The notes below the pieces were generated by a model that was given only the letters and a program-made list of their open reading frames with translations, made no database searches and was not told the DNA's origin. Source: Bacteroidales bacterium UBA6192 (lineage in GTDB: Bacteria > Bacteroidota > Bacteroidia > Bacteroidales > F082). From it: a DNA stretch of 64,000 nt. Location: the NCBI GenBank assembly GCA_002422725.1, contig DITE01000077.1:10036-74035 (forward strand), given 5' to 3'. The stretch's first letter is position 1, and every line of letters starts with the position of its first letter. This document shows positions 44,286 through 52,363 of the stretch, piece by piece. A program made the position numbers and the translations under genes.

Positions 44286-44747
44286 ATGAGTAAAATGTTT
44301 GGCACCAGGATTTCTATTTTCGTAGTATGTGTTCTGTTATTCACTTCATGTGATAACGAATCAAAGAAACTACCAGCAGATCTGGTCAATAATCCAAAAT
44401 CTGCATCGGGAACCATGGAAAATGGAATTGCCGCAATTGAATTTGCCAAAACAGAATATGACTTTGGACGTCTGGTCCAAGGCGAAAAGGTTAGCTATAT
44501 TTACAAATTCACCAATACCGGTAAATCTGATTTGATTTTAAGCAAGGTGAGTGCCAGCTGCGGCTGCACAGCAAGCAAGTATACCAAAGAACCTATTAAG
44601 CCAGGCAAAGAAGGAAAAGTTGAGGTAACTTTTGACTCAAACGGACAAAAAGGGATGGTCAACAAAACCGTTACGGTTATCTCAAACACACAACCACAAG
44701 CAACAACCCTTAGGTTGAAAGCTCAGGTAATCACTCCAGCAAACTAA
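44286..44747 (+). CDS. DUF1573 lipoprotein
   Basis: From the ATG at 44286 the protein is 153 residues: MSKMFGTRISIFVVCVLLFTSCDN, with a lipobox Cys at 22. It then has one DUF1573 domain with EYDFGRLVQGEKVSYIYKFTN, SASCGCTASKY and GMVNKTVTVISN. It is a paralogue of the secreted protein at 5072-5539, but tethered to lipid. The gene is followed after 14 bp by yajC, so it is likely the first gene of a DUF1573-yajC-ybbR-coaE unit, an order I recall as recurrent in Bacteroidota. An in-frame TTG at 44271 is a weaker start. Confidence 0.88.
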   Translation: MSKMFGTRISIFVVCVLLFTSCDNESKKLPADLVNNPKSASGTMENGIAAIEFAKTEYDFGRLVQGEKVSYIYKFTNTGKSDLILSKVSASCGCTASKYTKEPIKPGKEGKVEVTFDSNGQKGMVNKTVTVISNTQPQATTLRLKAQVITPAN

Positions 44748-44761
44748 TTAAATGTAATATA

Positions 44762-45091
44762 ATGAACATAGTAGCCAGTATTTTATTGTTTGGACCTCAG
44801 ACAGAAGGTCAGGAATCAAATCCAATCATGTCATTTCTGCCCCTGATCCTGATCATGGTGGTATTTTACTTCTTTTTCATCCGCCCTCAGATGAAGAAAG
44901 CAAAAGATCAACGTAAATATCGTGAAGCATTAAAAAAGGGTGATAAAATAATCACTATTGGCGGCATTCATGGTAAAATTGTTGATGTTAAGGATGCAAC
45001 ATTCATGATTGAAGTTGAAGGTGGTGTTAAACTTGAGATCGAGAAAAGTGCTGTCGTGATGGATAGTTCACAAATTGGTCTGACCAAATAA
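44762..45091 (+). CDS. yajC: Preprotein translocase subunit YajC
   Basis: The 109-residue protein has a single transmembrane helix (PLILIMVVFYFFFIRPQMKKAKDQ). A small domain beginning KKGDKIITIGGIHGKIVDV follows, the YajC signature. It associates with SecDF and SecYEG in the inner membrane. It ends 33 bp before the YbbR-like gene. The yidC gene in this window is unlinked (53876-55804). Confidence 0.95.
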   Translation: MNIVASILLFGPQTEGQESNPIMSFLPLILIMVVFYFFFIRPQMKKAKDQRKYREALKKGDKIITIGGIHGKIVDVKDATFMIEVEGGVKLEIEKSAVVMDSSQIGLTK

Positions 45092-45124
45092 TGTATTCAA
45101 GCAGGGAGTAATTCCGGAGCAAGC

Positions 45125-46108
45125 ATGCAGCTACCGGCAAATTCAACAGCAAAACATCTGCATAGAACAAGCGAGAAAAGAAGAATTCGTCTTGGTATAT
45201 ACGCGATCTGTGTTGCGTTTTCTGCCTTATTTTGGTTTTTGATCAAAATGAGTCAGGACTACACAATTAATGTTCGGGTCCCTATCAGTTTTACAGATAT
45301 CCCTACAGAAAAAACTATTGGTGACCGGGCAGAAAAAGATATTGAAATAACTGTAACCTCCAATGGCTTTTTGTTGTTTCGTTTTGTATACTTCAAACAG
45401 CTATCGCCGTTGGAGATTTCTCTAAAAACCACCCCATACAGAAAAATAAATCAAACTGATTTTTTTATCAGTTCAGGCAATGCAAAGGCACTGGTAGCAG
45501 ATTATATGGGACTGAGTGAGAGCAGCTTTATGATAGAAGAAAACCAACTCCAGTTCAGGCTGGATAATCTTTTATCAAAAGAAGTGAAAGTGATACCCAT
45601 AACGAACCTCTCTTTCCGACAACAATACGGTATCTACGGTTCAATCAGGGTTGACCCTTCTAAAATTAAAATTTACGCAGCGAAAGAAATTATTGATACC
45701 ATACAGGCTGTTTATACTTCAGTGATTACGGCCTCGGATGTGCACAAAGAAATGACCTTCACTGCTGAAATCGATTATGCTGAACGATTCTACAAACCCG
45801 ATATCGAATCAGTAGAAGTAACCGTTCCGGTTGAACAGTTCACAGAATCCTCCCTGCTTGTTAAAATTGATGTTCCTGGCAAGAAGGACAACCTGATCAA
45901 GTTGTTTCCCGACAAGGCAGAGGTTTTCTATATTGTTCCATTAAAAGACTTTATGAAAATTCAACCAGATTTATTTTCTGTTGTCCTGGATACTACTGGT
46001 TTATACAGCAAAAGTGCCTTTCTCGATATAGTTTTAATAAAACAACCCGAACAGGTAAGGGTAACCCGTATTCATCCATCTCAGGTTGAATATATTCTGG
46101 TGGACTGA
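45125..46108 (+). CDS. YbbR-like domain protein
   Basis: The 327-residue protein has one N-terminal membrane helix (LGIYAICVAFSALFWFLIKM) and about 290 extracytoplasmic residues. These contain YbbR-type beta repeats, for example INVRVPISFTDIPTEKTI and IRVDPSKIKIYAAKEIIDTIQAVYTSVI. YbbR proteins in other phyla sit beside cyclase genes; here the neighbour is coaE, as is usual in Bacteroidota. Its TGA stop overlaps the coaE ATG by one base. Function is unknown. Confidence 0.8.
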   Translation: MQLPANSTAKHLHRTSEKRRIRLGIYAICVAFSALFWFLIKMSQDYTINVRVPISFTDIPTEKTIGDRAEKDIEITVTSNGFLLFRFVYFKQLSPLEISLKTTPYRKINQTDFFISSGNAKALVADYMGLSESSFMIEENQLQFRLDNLLSKEVKVIPITNLSFRQQYGIYGSIRVDPSKIKIYAAKEIIDTIQAVYTSVITASDVHKEMTFTAEIDYAERFYKPDIESVEVTVPVEQFTESSLLVKIDVPGKKDNLIKLFPDKAEVFYIVPLKDFMKIQPDLFSVVLDTTGLYSKSAFLDIVLIKQPEQVRVTRIHPSQVEYILVD

Positions 46109-46695
46109 TGTTAAAAGTTGGAATTACCGGAAACATTGGCAGTGGGAAAACACTTGTAGGTTCAGTCTTCAAACTCCTTAAAATACCTGTATTTAACGCT
46201 GATCTGGAAGCAAAAGCACTATACCGGGAAGAAGATATCCGTAAAAAAGTCATTCAATTTTTTGGGTCTGCAGCTTACCTTGACAACGGATATCCTGACA
46301 CGGCTTTCCTGGCTGAGAAGATATTTCATTCGCCTGAATCATTGACATTTATACAAAATTTATTACATCCTAAAGTAAGATTTCGCTTTGAAAGCTGGTG
46401 TGAAAAATATCAAAACCAGATCTATGTTCTGTATGAAGCTGCAATACTGTTTGAGACAGGAAAAAACAAGGATCTGGATAAAATCATTTATGTGGCCGCT
46501 CCAGAATCATTGAGAATAAGCAGGCTGATGATGCGTGACAATGCAACGTTAAAGGATATACGATTGAGAATGAATAAGCAGTGGTCAGATGAAGTTAAAA
46601 TACCTTTGTCAGATTACATTATTCAGAACAACGAAATAGAAATGCTCATCCCTCAGATTATTAAAACACATAAGGAATTAATTCAGATTGTTTAA
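46108..46695 (+). CDS. coaE: Dephospho-CoA kinase
   Basis: The 195-residue P-loop kinase begins MLKVGITGNIGSGKT with the Walker A motif at 6-14. It phosphorylates dephospho-CoA at the 3' hydroxyl, the last step of CoA synthesis. The FNADLEAKALYRE segment provides the Asp of the DADxxxH-like region, here read as NADLEAK, so the usual His after the Asp is replaced. LIDEAALLFE-like residues appear as YEAAILFETG. Translational coupling to ybbR is suggested by the TGATG overlap. Confidence 0.93.
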   Translation: MLKVGITGNIGSGKTLVGSVFKLLKIPVFNADLEAKALYREEDIRKKVIQFFGSAAYLDNGYPDTAFLAEKIFHSPESLTFIQNLLHPKVRFRFESWCEKYQNQIYVLYEAAILFETGKNKDLDKIIYVAAPESLRISRLMMRDNATLKDIRLRMNKQWSDEVKIPLSDYIIQNNEIEMLIPQIIKTHKELIQIV

Positions 46696-47126
46696 GTTAT
46701 TTTTGATGTAATATATTGATCTTTAATTATTAAGAAGCAGTTAATTTCTATTTAGAATAATTCTATGTAATACTTGTTTTACTTCCCGTTCCAAAATTGG
46801 AACAATAAATTGGTGTTGAAAACATTGTCAATTCGACAGCGATCTAAAGTAAATCACTGTAAATCAATTATAAATTAAAATATTCTATTTTGTTAAAATG
46901 CAATTTTTTGTACTGAGTGCAATTTTGCATCAGAAAAAACAAGTATTTTCTCATTATGGGAATTTATCGTCCTAAAATGGGAATTCAAACATTAATTTAT
47001 TCTTTTACTTTCCTTATATATTATTGGTTTTGAGAGCTAAATGGTTAAGTGAAAAACTGGAATATTATTTGTGGACAAGGACTTTTGTTAAATATGCTTT
47101 GTCATACTGCCTAATTGTTCAATTTT
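46696..47126. other. 431-bp AT-rich intergenic region before the repeat-protein genes
   Basis: No coding frame is convincing. It contains a GTTCCAA-AA-TTGGAAC dyad (46788-46803). Two related words follow near 46901 and 46920 (TGCAATTTTTTG, TGCAATTTTGCA). ATGGGAATT occurs twice (46956 and 46976). It may carry regulation for the two T9SS genes that follow. Confidence 0.5.
46788..46803 (+). promoter_or_regulatory. 16-bp dyad, possible operator
   Basis: Perfect 7-bp arms GTTCCAA and TTGGAAC flank AA, about 325 bp before the repeat-protein start. No regulator can be assigned. Confidence 0.35.
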
Positions 47127-48635
47127 ATGCATAGAAGTCTCTACGGTACACTTTTAATTGGTTTCACTCTGCAATTGCTTATGTTTGCAATGCCACATAA
47201 GCTTAGTGCCCATAACAGTTCAATTGAATATACCCTAGATGTTCAACCAGATTCGCTTTCATTTCTTCCTCCAAATTTTTCAATTGGATTGGACATTGAG
47301 AGACTAAAGTTTTTGGACACAAAATCTACCGCAGCAGACCAGACCTATTATTTTCCTGATACAGTTGTTGTTTTATCAACTGACTTTCAGCCCAAACGGT
47401 ATATTTTCACCTATAACTCTACTGGGTATCAGCTTTCCCGGCTTATTCAGGAATTACAAAATTCAATTTGGACCAATAGTTCATACGATATCCGGACTTT
47501 TGACAACAACGGCAACATATTGACCAATCAGGTCATGTCATGGATAAATGGGTCATGGAGCAATGAAACAAAATTGACATTTACTTACACCAGCAATAAC
47601 CTGGTTTTGACATCACTTTCGGAACAATGGTTAAATAGCCAATGGGTAGGAACTACGAGGGAAACTTTTACTTATGATGTGTTTGGAAATAATGTTGCAC
47701 ATCTAACTGAGAAAAATATTTCAGGTTCGTGGCAGAATAATAGTTATTCGATTTTTACATATGATGCCTTTAACAACAGAATTAACGGGATAAGACAAGT
47801 ATGGAACATAAACACCTGGACCAACCAGCAACATTACATTTATGCATACAATCAAAACCAGGGTATGATATATAGCCGGATCGAAAACTGGATTGAAAAT
47901 GATTGGGTGAATCTGTTCGAAGAAGATTACACATACAATGGATCAGGCTATGTTGTTGGGTACACAGGGCGAATCTGGGTTGAGAATAACTGGGAAAACT
48001 ACGAAAAGTACACTTATGAATACAACAATCTGGATTATCTGATCAATGCTACTGGCGAAATCTGGACGGGAAGTGGTTGGGAGTATGCAGAGAGAGGGCA
48101 ATACGATCACAATGCATTTGGAGGGCGTCAGAATTCACTTATTCAAAAATGGTTTTCTAATGACTGGACAAACATTTCCCTACTAGTGAATGCTTACGAT
48201 AATAATGGGAATACCCTGACGTCTGACTTCTATGCTTGGGATGGTGAAACATGGGTTCAAAACTCCAGCGGCTTGCTTGAAATGTTTTATTCAAACAGCC
48301 TGTTTAGCATGTTTTATGTCGGATATCGTGCAGAAGCAAGCTATACATCCATTGAAGTTGGTCAAAAGGAATTCTTACCACCCGTCAATCATGCTAAATG
48401 CTATCCAAATCCAATTGTTGACAAGTCCATACTTACATTTAATCTTTCAGCAGATGATCTGGTTAGAATAGACATTATAACTTCATCTGGTATGCTTGTG
48501 AGTTCCATTGCAAATCGTTTGACTAAAGGTCATCATCAAATTGAGCTAAATTTAAGTGAATCCCCATCGGGAGTTTATATTATTAACATTGAGTCAAGTA
48601 CTTTAAATCAAGTAATTAAATCCATTAAGAAATAA
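47127..48635 (+). CDS. T9SS-exported protein with ten 29-residue Y-D-x-x-G-N / W-x4-W repeats
   Basis: From the ATG at 47127 the protein is 502 residues with a signal peptide ending LSAHN. After an 85-residue lead come ten tandem repeats, nearly all of 29 residues, spanning about residues 90-390. The pattern is Y-[DN]-x-x-G-N, then about eight residues, W-x4-W-x-N and five residues to the next Tyr or Phe. Examples are TYDVFGNNVAHLTEKN and AYDNNGNTLTSDFYAW. This recalls YD/RHS-type beta repeats. The last 85 residues are a type A T9SS domain (KCYPNPIVDKSILTFNLS, then SPSGVYIINIESSTLNQVIKSIKK). The function is unknown. The next T9SS gene starts 37 bp later. Confidence 0.85.
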   Translation: MHRSLYGTLLIGFTLQLLMFAMPHKLSAHNSSIEYTLDVQPDSLSFLPPNFSIGLDIERLKFLDTKSTAADQTYYFPDTVVVLSTDFQPKRYIFTYNSTGYQLSRLIQELQNSIWTNSSYDIRTFDNNGNILTNQVMSWINGSWSNETKLTFTYTSNNLVLTSLSEQWLNSQWVGTTRETFTYDVFGNNVAHLTEKNISGSWQNNSYSIFTYDAFNNRINGIRQVWNINTWTNQQHYIYAYNQNQGMIYSRIENWIENDWVNLFEEDYTYNGSGYVVGYTGRIWVENNWENYEKYTYEYNNLDYLINATGEIWTGSGWEYAERGQYDHNAFGGRQNSLIQKWFSNDWTNISLLVNAYDNNGNTLTSDFYAWDGETWVQNSSGLLEMFYSNSLFSMFYVGYRAEASYTSIEVGQKEFLPPVNHAKCYPNPIVDKSILTFNLSADDLVRIDIITSSGMLVSSIANRLTKGHHQIELNLSESPSGVYIINIESSTLNQVIKSIKK

Positions 48636-48672
48636 AAATAACAACAAAATAACTTACTAATTCAATTACACC

Positions 48673-51600
48673 ATGAAACAATTATTACCAATTAAAAGAC
48701 TAGTGGCTGTAGCGATAATCTCGCTCCTGCTGGTTTTCAACGCCAAAGCACAACCATTTGTTGAAATGATTCAACCAAATGATGCGGGAATCAGTTGGAC
48801 GATCGGCCAGACTTACCTGATTTCCTGGAATACCAATTTCACCCAGCCGGTAAAATTAGAACTGGTTGATTACACTGATTTAAATAATCTGGTGACGACA
48901 ACAATTATTGCATCAACGCCAAACTCAACTTTTGCCTGGAATACTACGGCATTTTCGCCTGGTACTAAGTATAAAGTAAAAGTAAGCAGCACCATCAACA
49001 CCAGTTTGTTTGCTGTAAGTGACGAATATTTTTCACTAACGACTACTCCCAGCGGGCAAACTATTGAAGTTAAACAACCAAGCCTACCCGGAATTACATG
49101 GATTAAAGGAACTGCGAATTTGATCAGTTGGGTAGACAACATTCCCGGGAATGTTCTGCTTGAGCTGATCAATGACGATCTGATTGCCGCTGACAACGCT
49201 TCATATGCCGGTTATGCCGGTGGTTTATGGGGACATGGTACAAACGGCGGCTATGGTTTTGAACCATGGAATGTCGAGTACACTGGTGGAACTGATGGAG
49301 TTGTTGGCGATCCTGCTGCTATCGGTATTATTGGTATGGATAATCCCTCATTTTATCTGGCTGCATCTTTCGGGGCGCACATATACACAGACAGGCCTTT
49401 TGACTCTCCCCTTCTTGTCGGTAGCACTTTCAGCTTTGACTGGGCGGTTATAAACGATAATGGAGGTACTGCAGGTACAAAAGGCATTGAAATTTACTCA
49501 GGATACGTAAATCTTGCTTCACCAGGCACAAAAGTGATTGACATTGAATTGGGAACCGGAAACACCATTTATTTAAACGGCTCACCCATGTTTTTGAATG
49601 CGGGCGCGCACGTTATGACACTAAATTTCGAATACACATCAGCAACTAAATTACAGGTGAGTGGCATCGGTCGCGATGGTTCAGAGGTTTTTGATCAAGA
49701 AATCATCATTGCTGGAGCACCTGATGCAATACGCTTTGGCGTGGCAAATATGCTTGACATGGATCCTTCACGTCGTTTGTATTTCAATAATTTTAAGATC
49801 ACAACACCCGATAAAGTGATCGCCACCAATGTTGAAGGTTCTACCTACCCTTGGACAATTGGAATGGATATACCTGCAGGCAACAAATTTAAAATCAGGG
49901 TTAGCAGCATGCTCGACGAAACCACCCTGGATGTAAGCGATAACTACTTCTCCATTGCCGCCACAGCAAGTGGTACTGTTGAAATGATTCAACCCAATGA
50001 AGCCGGAATCATTTGGCTCAGAGGCTCAGAATATCTTATCTCCTGGACAGATAATTTAAATGAAAACGTTAAAATTGAACTGGTAAAAGGTGGTAGTGTT
50101 GTGTCTACAATTGCCGCCAGTGTTGCCGGATCAACTTATTCATGGAGCATTCCTATCGGGACAACTCTTGGCACCGATTATAAAATTAAGGTAACAAGTA
50201 CTGCTAATGCTTCATACTCCGATATCAGTGCCAACAACTTTGAAATCGCCGATTATCTGCCTGGTGGCGGAATAACTGTCATTCAACCCAGTGTTGCAGG
50301 AATCAGTTGGTTAAGAGGCTCAACCTATTTGATATCATGGGAGGATAACATTACTGAACCTGTTAATATCGAGCTTGTTAACTATAGCAATGCTGTAGTG
50401 ACGCCCATTGCTTCTAACGTAGTTGGATCTACCTATGCATGGTCTATCCCTGCACCCACACCACTTGGAACTCAATATAAAGTAAGAATCAAAAGCACAG
50501 TTTTCCCCCTTACAGTACTTGATGAAAGCAATTTCAATTTTGCCATTGTTGCTACTCCCGGTGGAACTATCGATGTGCTTCAGCCGGATGTCAGTGGCAT
50601 TACCTGGCTTAGAGGACAATCTTATCTCATTTCGTGGATAGATAATATTCCTGAAACGGTTAATGTTGACTTGTACAAAGGTGGTTTCTTCTATGCTTCA
50701 ATCGGGAGCAATGTAGAAGGGTCAACCATGATTTGGGAAATCCCCATCGGAACCGCTCTCGGTAGTGATTATCAGGTTAGGGTATACAGCACAATTGACA
50801 ACCTGATCACCAATCTTAGTCTACACAATTTCAGCATTGCCGATTACTTGCCCGGTGGCGGGATTGAAGTAATTCAGCCCAATGGTGGTGAATACTGGTT
50901 GCGTGGAAACAGCTACTTCATCTCATGGCTCGATGATATAGCTGATCCGGTAAATATTGAGGTAGAAAACCTCACAACACTTACTGTAACGCCAATAGGC
51001 ACCAATGTCGTTGGGTCAACAATGGTCTGGGACATCCCTTCAGGGTTTACACTCGGAAACAATTATATTGTCAGAATTAAAAGCTCAGTTAATGCATTGG
51101 TGTATGACGAGAGCGATCTGCCCTTTGAGATTGCAGAAACACCCGGAGGTTCAATTGACGTAATTCAACCAAATGGTGGTGAACTTTGGTACCTTGGAAG
51201 TGCTTACCTCATTTCCTGGATTGATGAAGTTCCTGAACCGATGGATGTTTATCTTGTGAAGGATTCTGATGGTGGTTTTGCGCATCTTATTGCTTCCGAT
51301 GTTGTTGGCTCAACTACCGTTTGGACGATTCCAAGCAATCCCCTTGTTATTGTTCCTGCATCAGACTACCGTGTCAAAGTTGTTAGTTCGCTCAACAGCC
51401 TGAATTTTGACCTGAGCGATGCTACTTTCACGATAGCTGCAATGCCCCTCAACGTGTTCCCAAACCCGGCAAGCACTTCCTTTACTGTTGAGCTTGATGC
51501 TGATGCTCAGGGCACAATTACGCTGGCACTTACTAACAGGTTTGGATTATCGGTTATCAACAGGACAATTAATGCTTCTGAATCGAACCTGATCGAAATC

Positions 51601-51690
51601 AATGCAGCTGAGTTGCCAAATGGTGTTTATTTCCTAAAGGTTACATCAGGTAATACAACATTAACCAGAAAAGTTCTCATTCAACATTAA
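48673..51690 (+). CDS. T9SS-exported protein with seven Kre9/KNH-like repeats and an inserted beta-sandwich domain
   Basis: The 1005-residue protein has a signal peptide (ending VFNAKAQ). It has seven repeats of about 99 residues, each starting with QPNxxGIxWxxGxxYLISW, then VxIEL, GSTxxWxIP and YKVKxxST. They begin near residues 36, 136, 439, 537, 637, 735 and 833. This matches the Ser-Thr-rich GPI-anchored (Kre9/KNH) family. The second repeat is interrupted by about 200 residues (170-380) resembling a concanavalin-like lectin or laminin-G sandwich, with GIEIYSGYVN and VSGIGRDGSEVFDQE. The tail is a type A T9SS domain (LNVFPNPASTSFTVELD, LPNGVYFLKVTSGNTTLTRKVLIQH). It likely binds carbohydrate or cells; that is inference. 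A strong terminator follows. Confidence 0.85.
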   Translation: MKQLLPIKRLVAVAIISLLLVFNAKAQPFVEMIQPNDAGISWTIGQTYLISWNTNFTQPVKLELVDYTDLNNLVTTTIIASTPNSTFAWNTTAFSPGTKYKVKVSSTINTSLFAVSDEYFSLTTTPSGQTIEVKQPSLPGITWIKGTANLISWVDNIPGNVLLELINDDLIAADNASYAGYAGGLWGHGTNGGYGFEPWNVEYTGGTDGVVGDPAAIGIIGMDNPSFYLAASFGAHIYTDRPFDSPLLVGSTFSFDWAVINDNGGTAGTKGIEIYSGYVNLASPGTKVIDIELGTGNTIYLNGSPMFLNAGAHVMTLNFEYTSATKLQVSGIGRDGSEVFDQEIIIAGAPDAIRFGVANMLDMDPSRRLYFNNFKITTPDKVIATNVEGSTYPWTIGMDIPAGNKFKIRVSSMLDETTLDVSDNYFSIAATASGTVEMIQPNEAGIIWLRGSEYLISWTDNLNENVKIELVKGGSVVSTIAASVAGSTYSWSIPIGTTLGTDYKIKVTSTANASYSDISANNFEIADYLPGGGITVIQPSVAGISWLRGSTYLISWEDNITEPVNIELVNYSNAVVTPIASNVVGSTYAWSIPAPTPLGTQYKVRIKSTVFPLTVLDESNFNFAIVATPGGTIDVLQPDVSGITWLRGQSYLISWIDNIPETVNVDLYKGGFFYASIGSNVEGSTMIWEIPIGTALGSDYQVRVYSTIDNLITNLSLHNFSIADYLPGGGIEVIQPNGGEYWLRGNSYFISWLDDIADPVNIEVENLTTLTVTPIGTNVVGSTMVWDIPSGFTLGNNYIVRIKSSVNALVYDESDLPFEIAETPGGSIDVIQPNGGELWYLGSAYLISWIDEVPEPMDVYLVKDSDGGFAHLIASDVVGSTTVWTIPSNPLVIVPASDYRVKVVSSLNSLNFDLSDATFTIAAMPLNVFPNPASTSFTVELDADAQGTITLALTNRFGLSVINRTINASESNLIEINAAELPNGVYFLKVTSGNTTLTRKVLIQH

Positions 51691-51721
51691 TCATTTTGAT
51701 TAACAGGTGTAATTGAAAAAG

Positions 51722-51751
51722 CCGGCTTCTTTTTGAAGCCGGTTTTTTTTT
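51722..51751 (+). terminator. Rho-independent terminator after the T9SS repeat genes
   Basis: A perfect 8-bp stem CCGGCTTC / GAAGCCGG with a T5 loop is followed by nine T residues. It starts 31 bp after the stop at 51690. Confidence 0.92.
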
Positions 51752-51796
51752 GCTTTACACATAAACCTTTTAAACGAAGATCATATTCTAAAAAAG

Positions 51797-51804
51797 TATC
51801 TTTG
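51797..51804 (+). promoter_or_regulatory. -7 box TATCTTTG before the 177-residue gene
   Basis: TATCTTTG ends 25 bp before the ATG at 51830 and lies after the upstream terminator, so it starts a new unit. Confidence 0.5.
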
Positions 51805-51829
51805 TAGCACATACCATAATACAAAGTAT

Positions 51830-52363
51830 ATGATTGAAAATATAACTCCGGGAATAGGATCAAGAGTGAAGCATTCAGAATTTGGGCCAGGCGTGGTCAT
51901 ACAGGTCCTCTCAGACTCCTACGAAATTACATTTTTTGACTATGGCGTTAAAACAATAATGAAATCATTCAAGGGACTTGAAATTACTGATTTCGTGAGC
52001 AGTGAAACCGACCTTGTAAGTTTTGAGAAAGTTGAAAGGGTTTTCTCGAGGTTGTTGCATAAGATAACGGATATCCAGGAAATAGTGCCAATTGGCAGCA
52101 AATGGAGAGGAGGCACTATTCTCTTGCAACCAGCCGATAAAAGTCTGAAACCGAAAGAATTTCCCGTAGAGACTTTTTTTCACAAAATTGTTATGGTTCG
52201 CGACAGAATCAGGGTTATGGAACAGCGCATCAACAGTTCCGATCTGAACGATGATGACAAGGTGAATCTGCAGCAATACATCACCAGAATTTATGGTAGC
52301 CTGACAACCTTTAATGTGTTGTTTGCTGAAAAAGATGATTATTTCATAGGCGACCAGAAATGA
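51830..52363 (+). CDS. Hypothetical protein with N-terminal SH3/Tudor-like segment
   Basis: The 177-residue protein has no signal peptide or membrane segment. Residues about 8-50 (GSRVKHSEFGPGVVIQVLSDSYEITFFDYGVKTI) resemble the small SH3-like or Tudor-like folds at the ends of UvrD/PcrA and CarD-type proteins. The rest is helical and charged, ending in QQYITRIYGSLTTFNVLF. I do not recognise a named family. Its stop overlaps the start of the PagL-like gene by four bases (ATGA), so the two are translated from one mRNA. Confidence 0.75.
   Translation: MIENITPGIGSRVKHSEFGPGVVIQVLSDSYEITFFDYGVKTIMKSFKGLEITDFVSSETDLVSFEKVERVFSRLLHKITDIQEIVPIGSKWRGGTILLQPADKSLKPKEFPVETFFHKIVMVRDRIRVMEQRINSSDLNDDDKVNLQQYITRIYGSLTTFNVLFAEKDDYFIGDQK

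Noticed and set aside
49981..51450. Evenly spaced DNA similarity with a period near 297 bp as a non-coding repeat array
   Set aside because: The period matches the 99-residue protein repeats of the T9SS gene and stays in frame.
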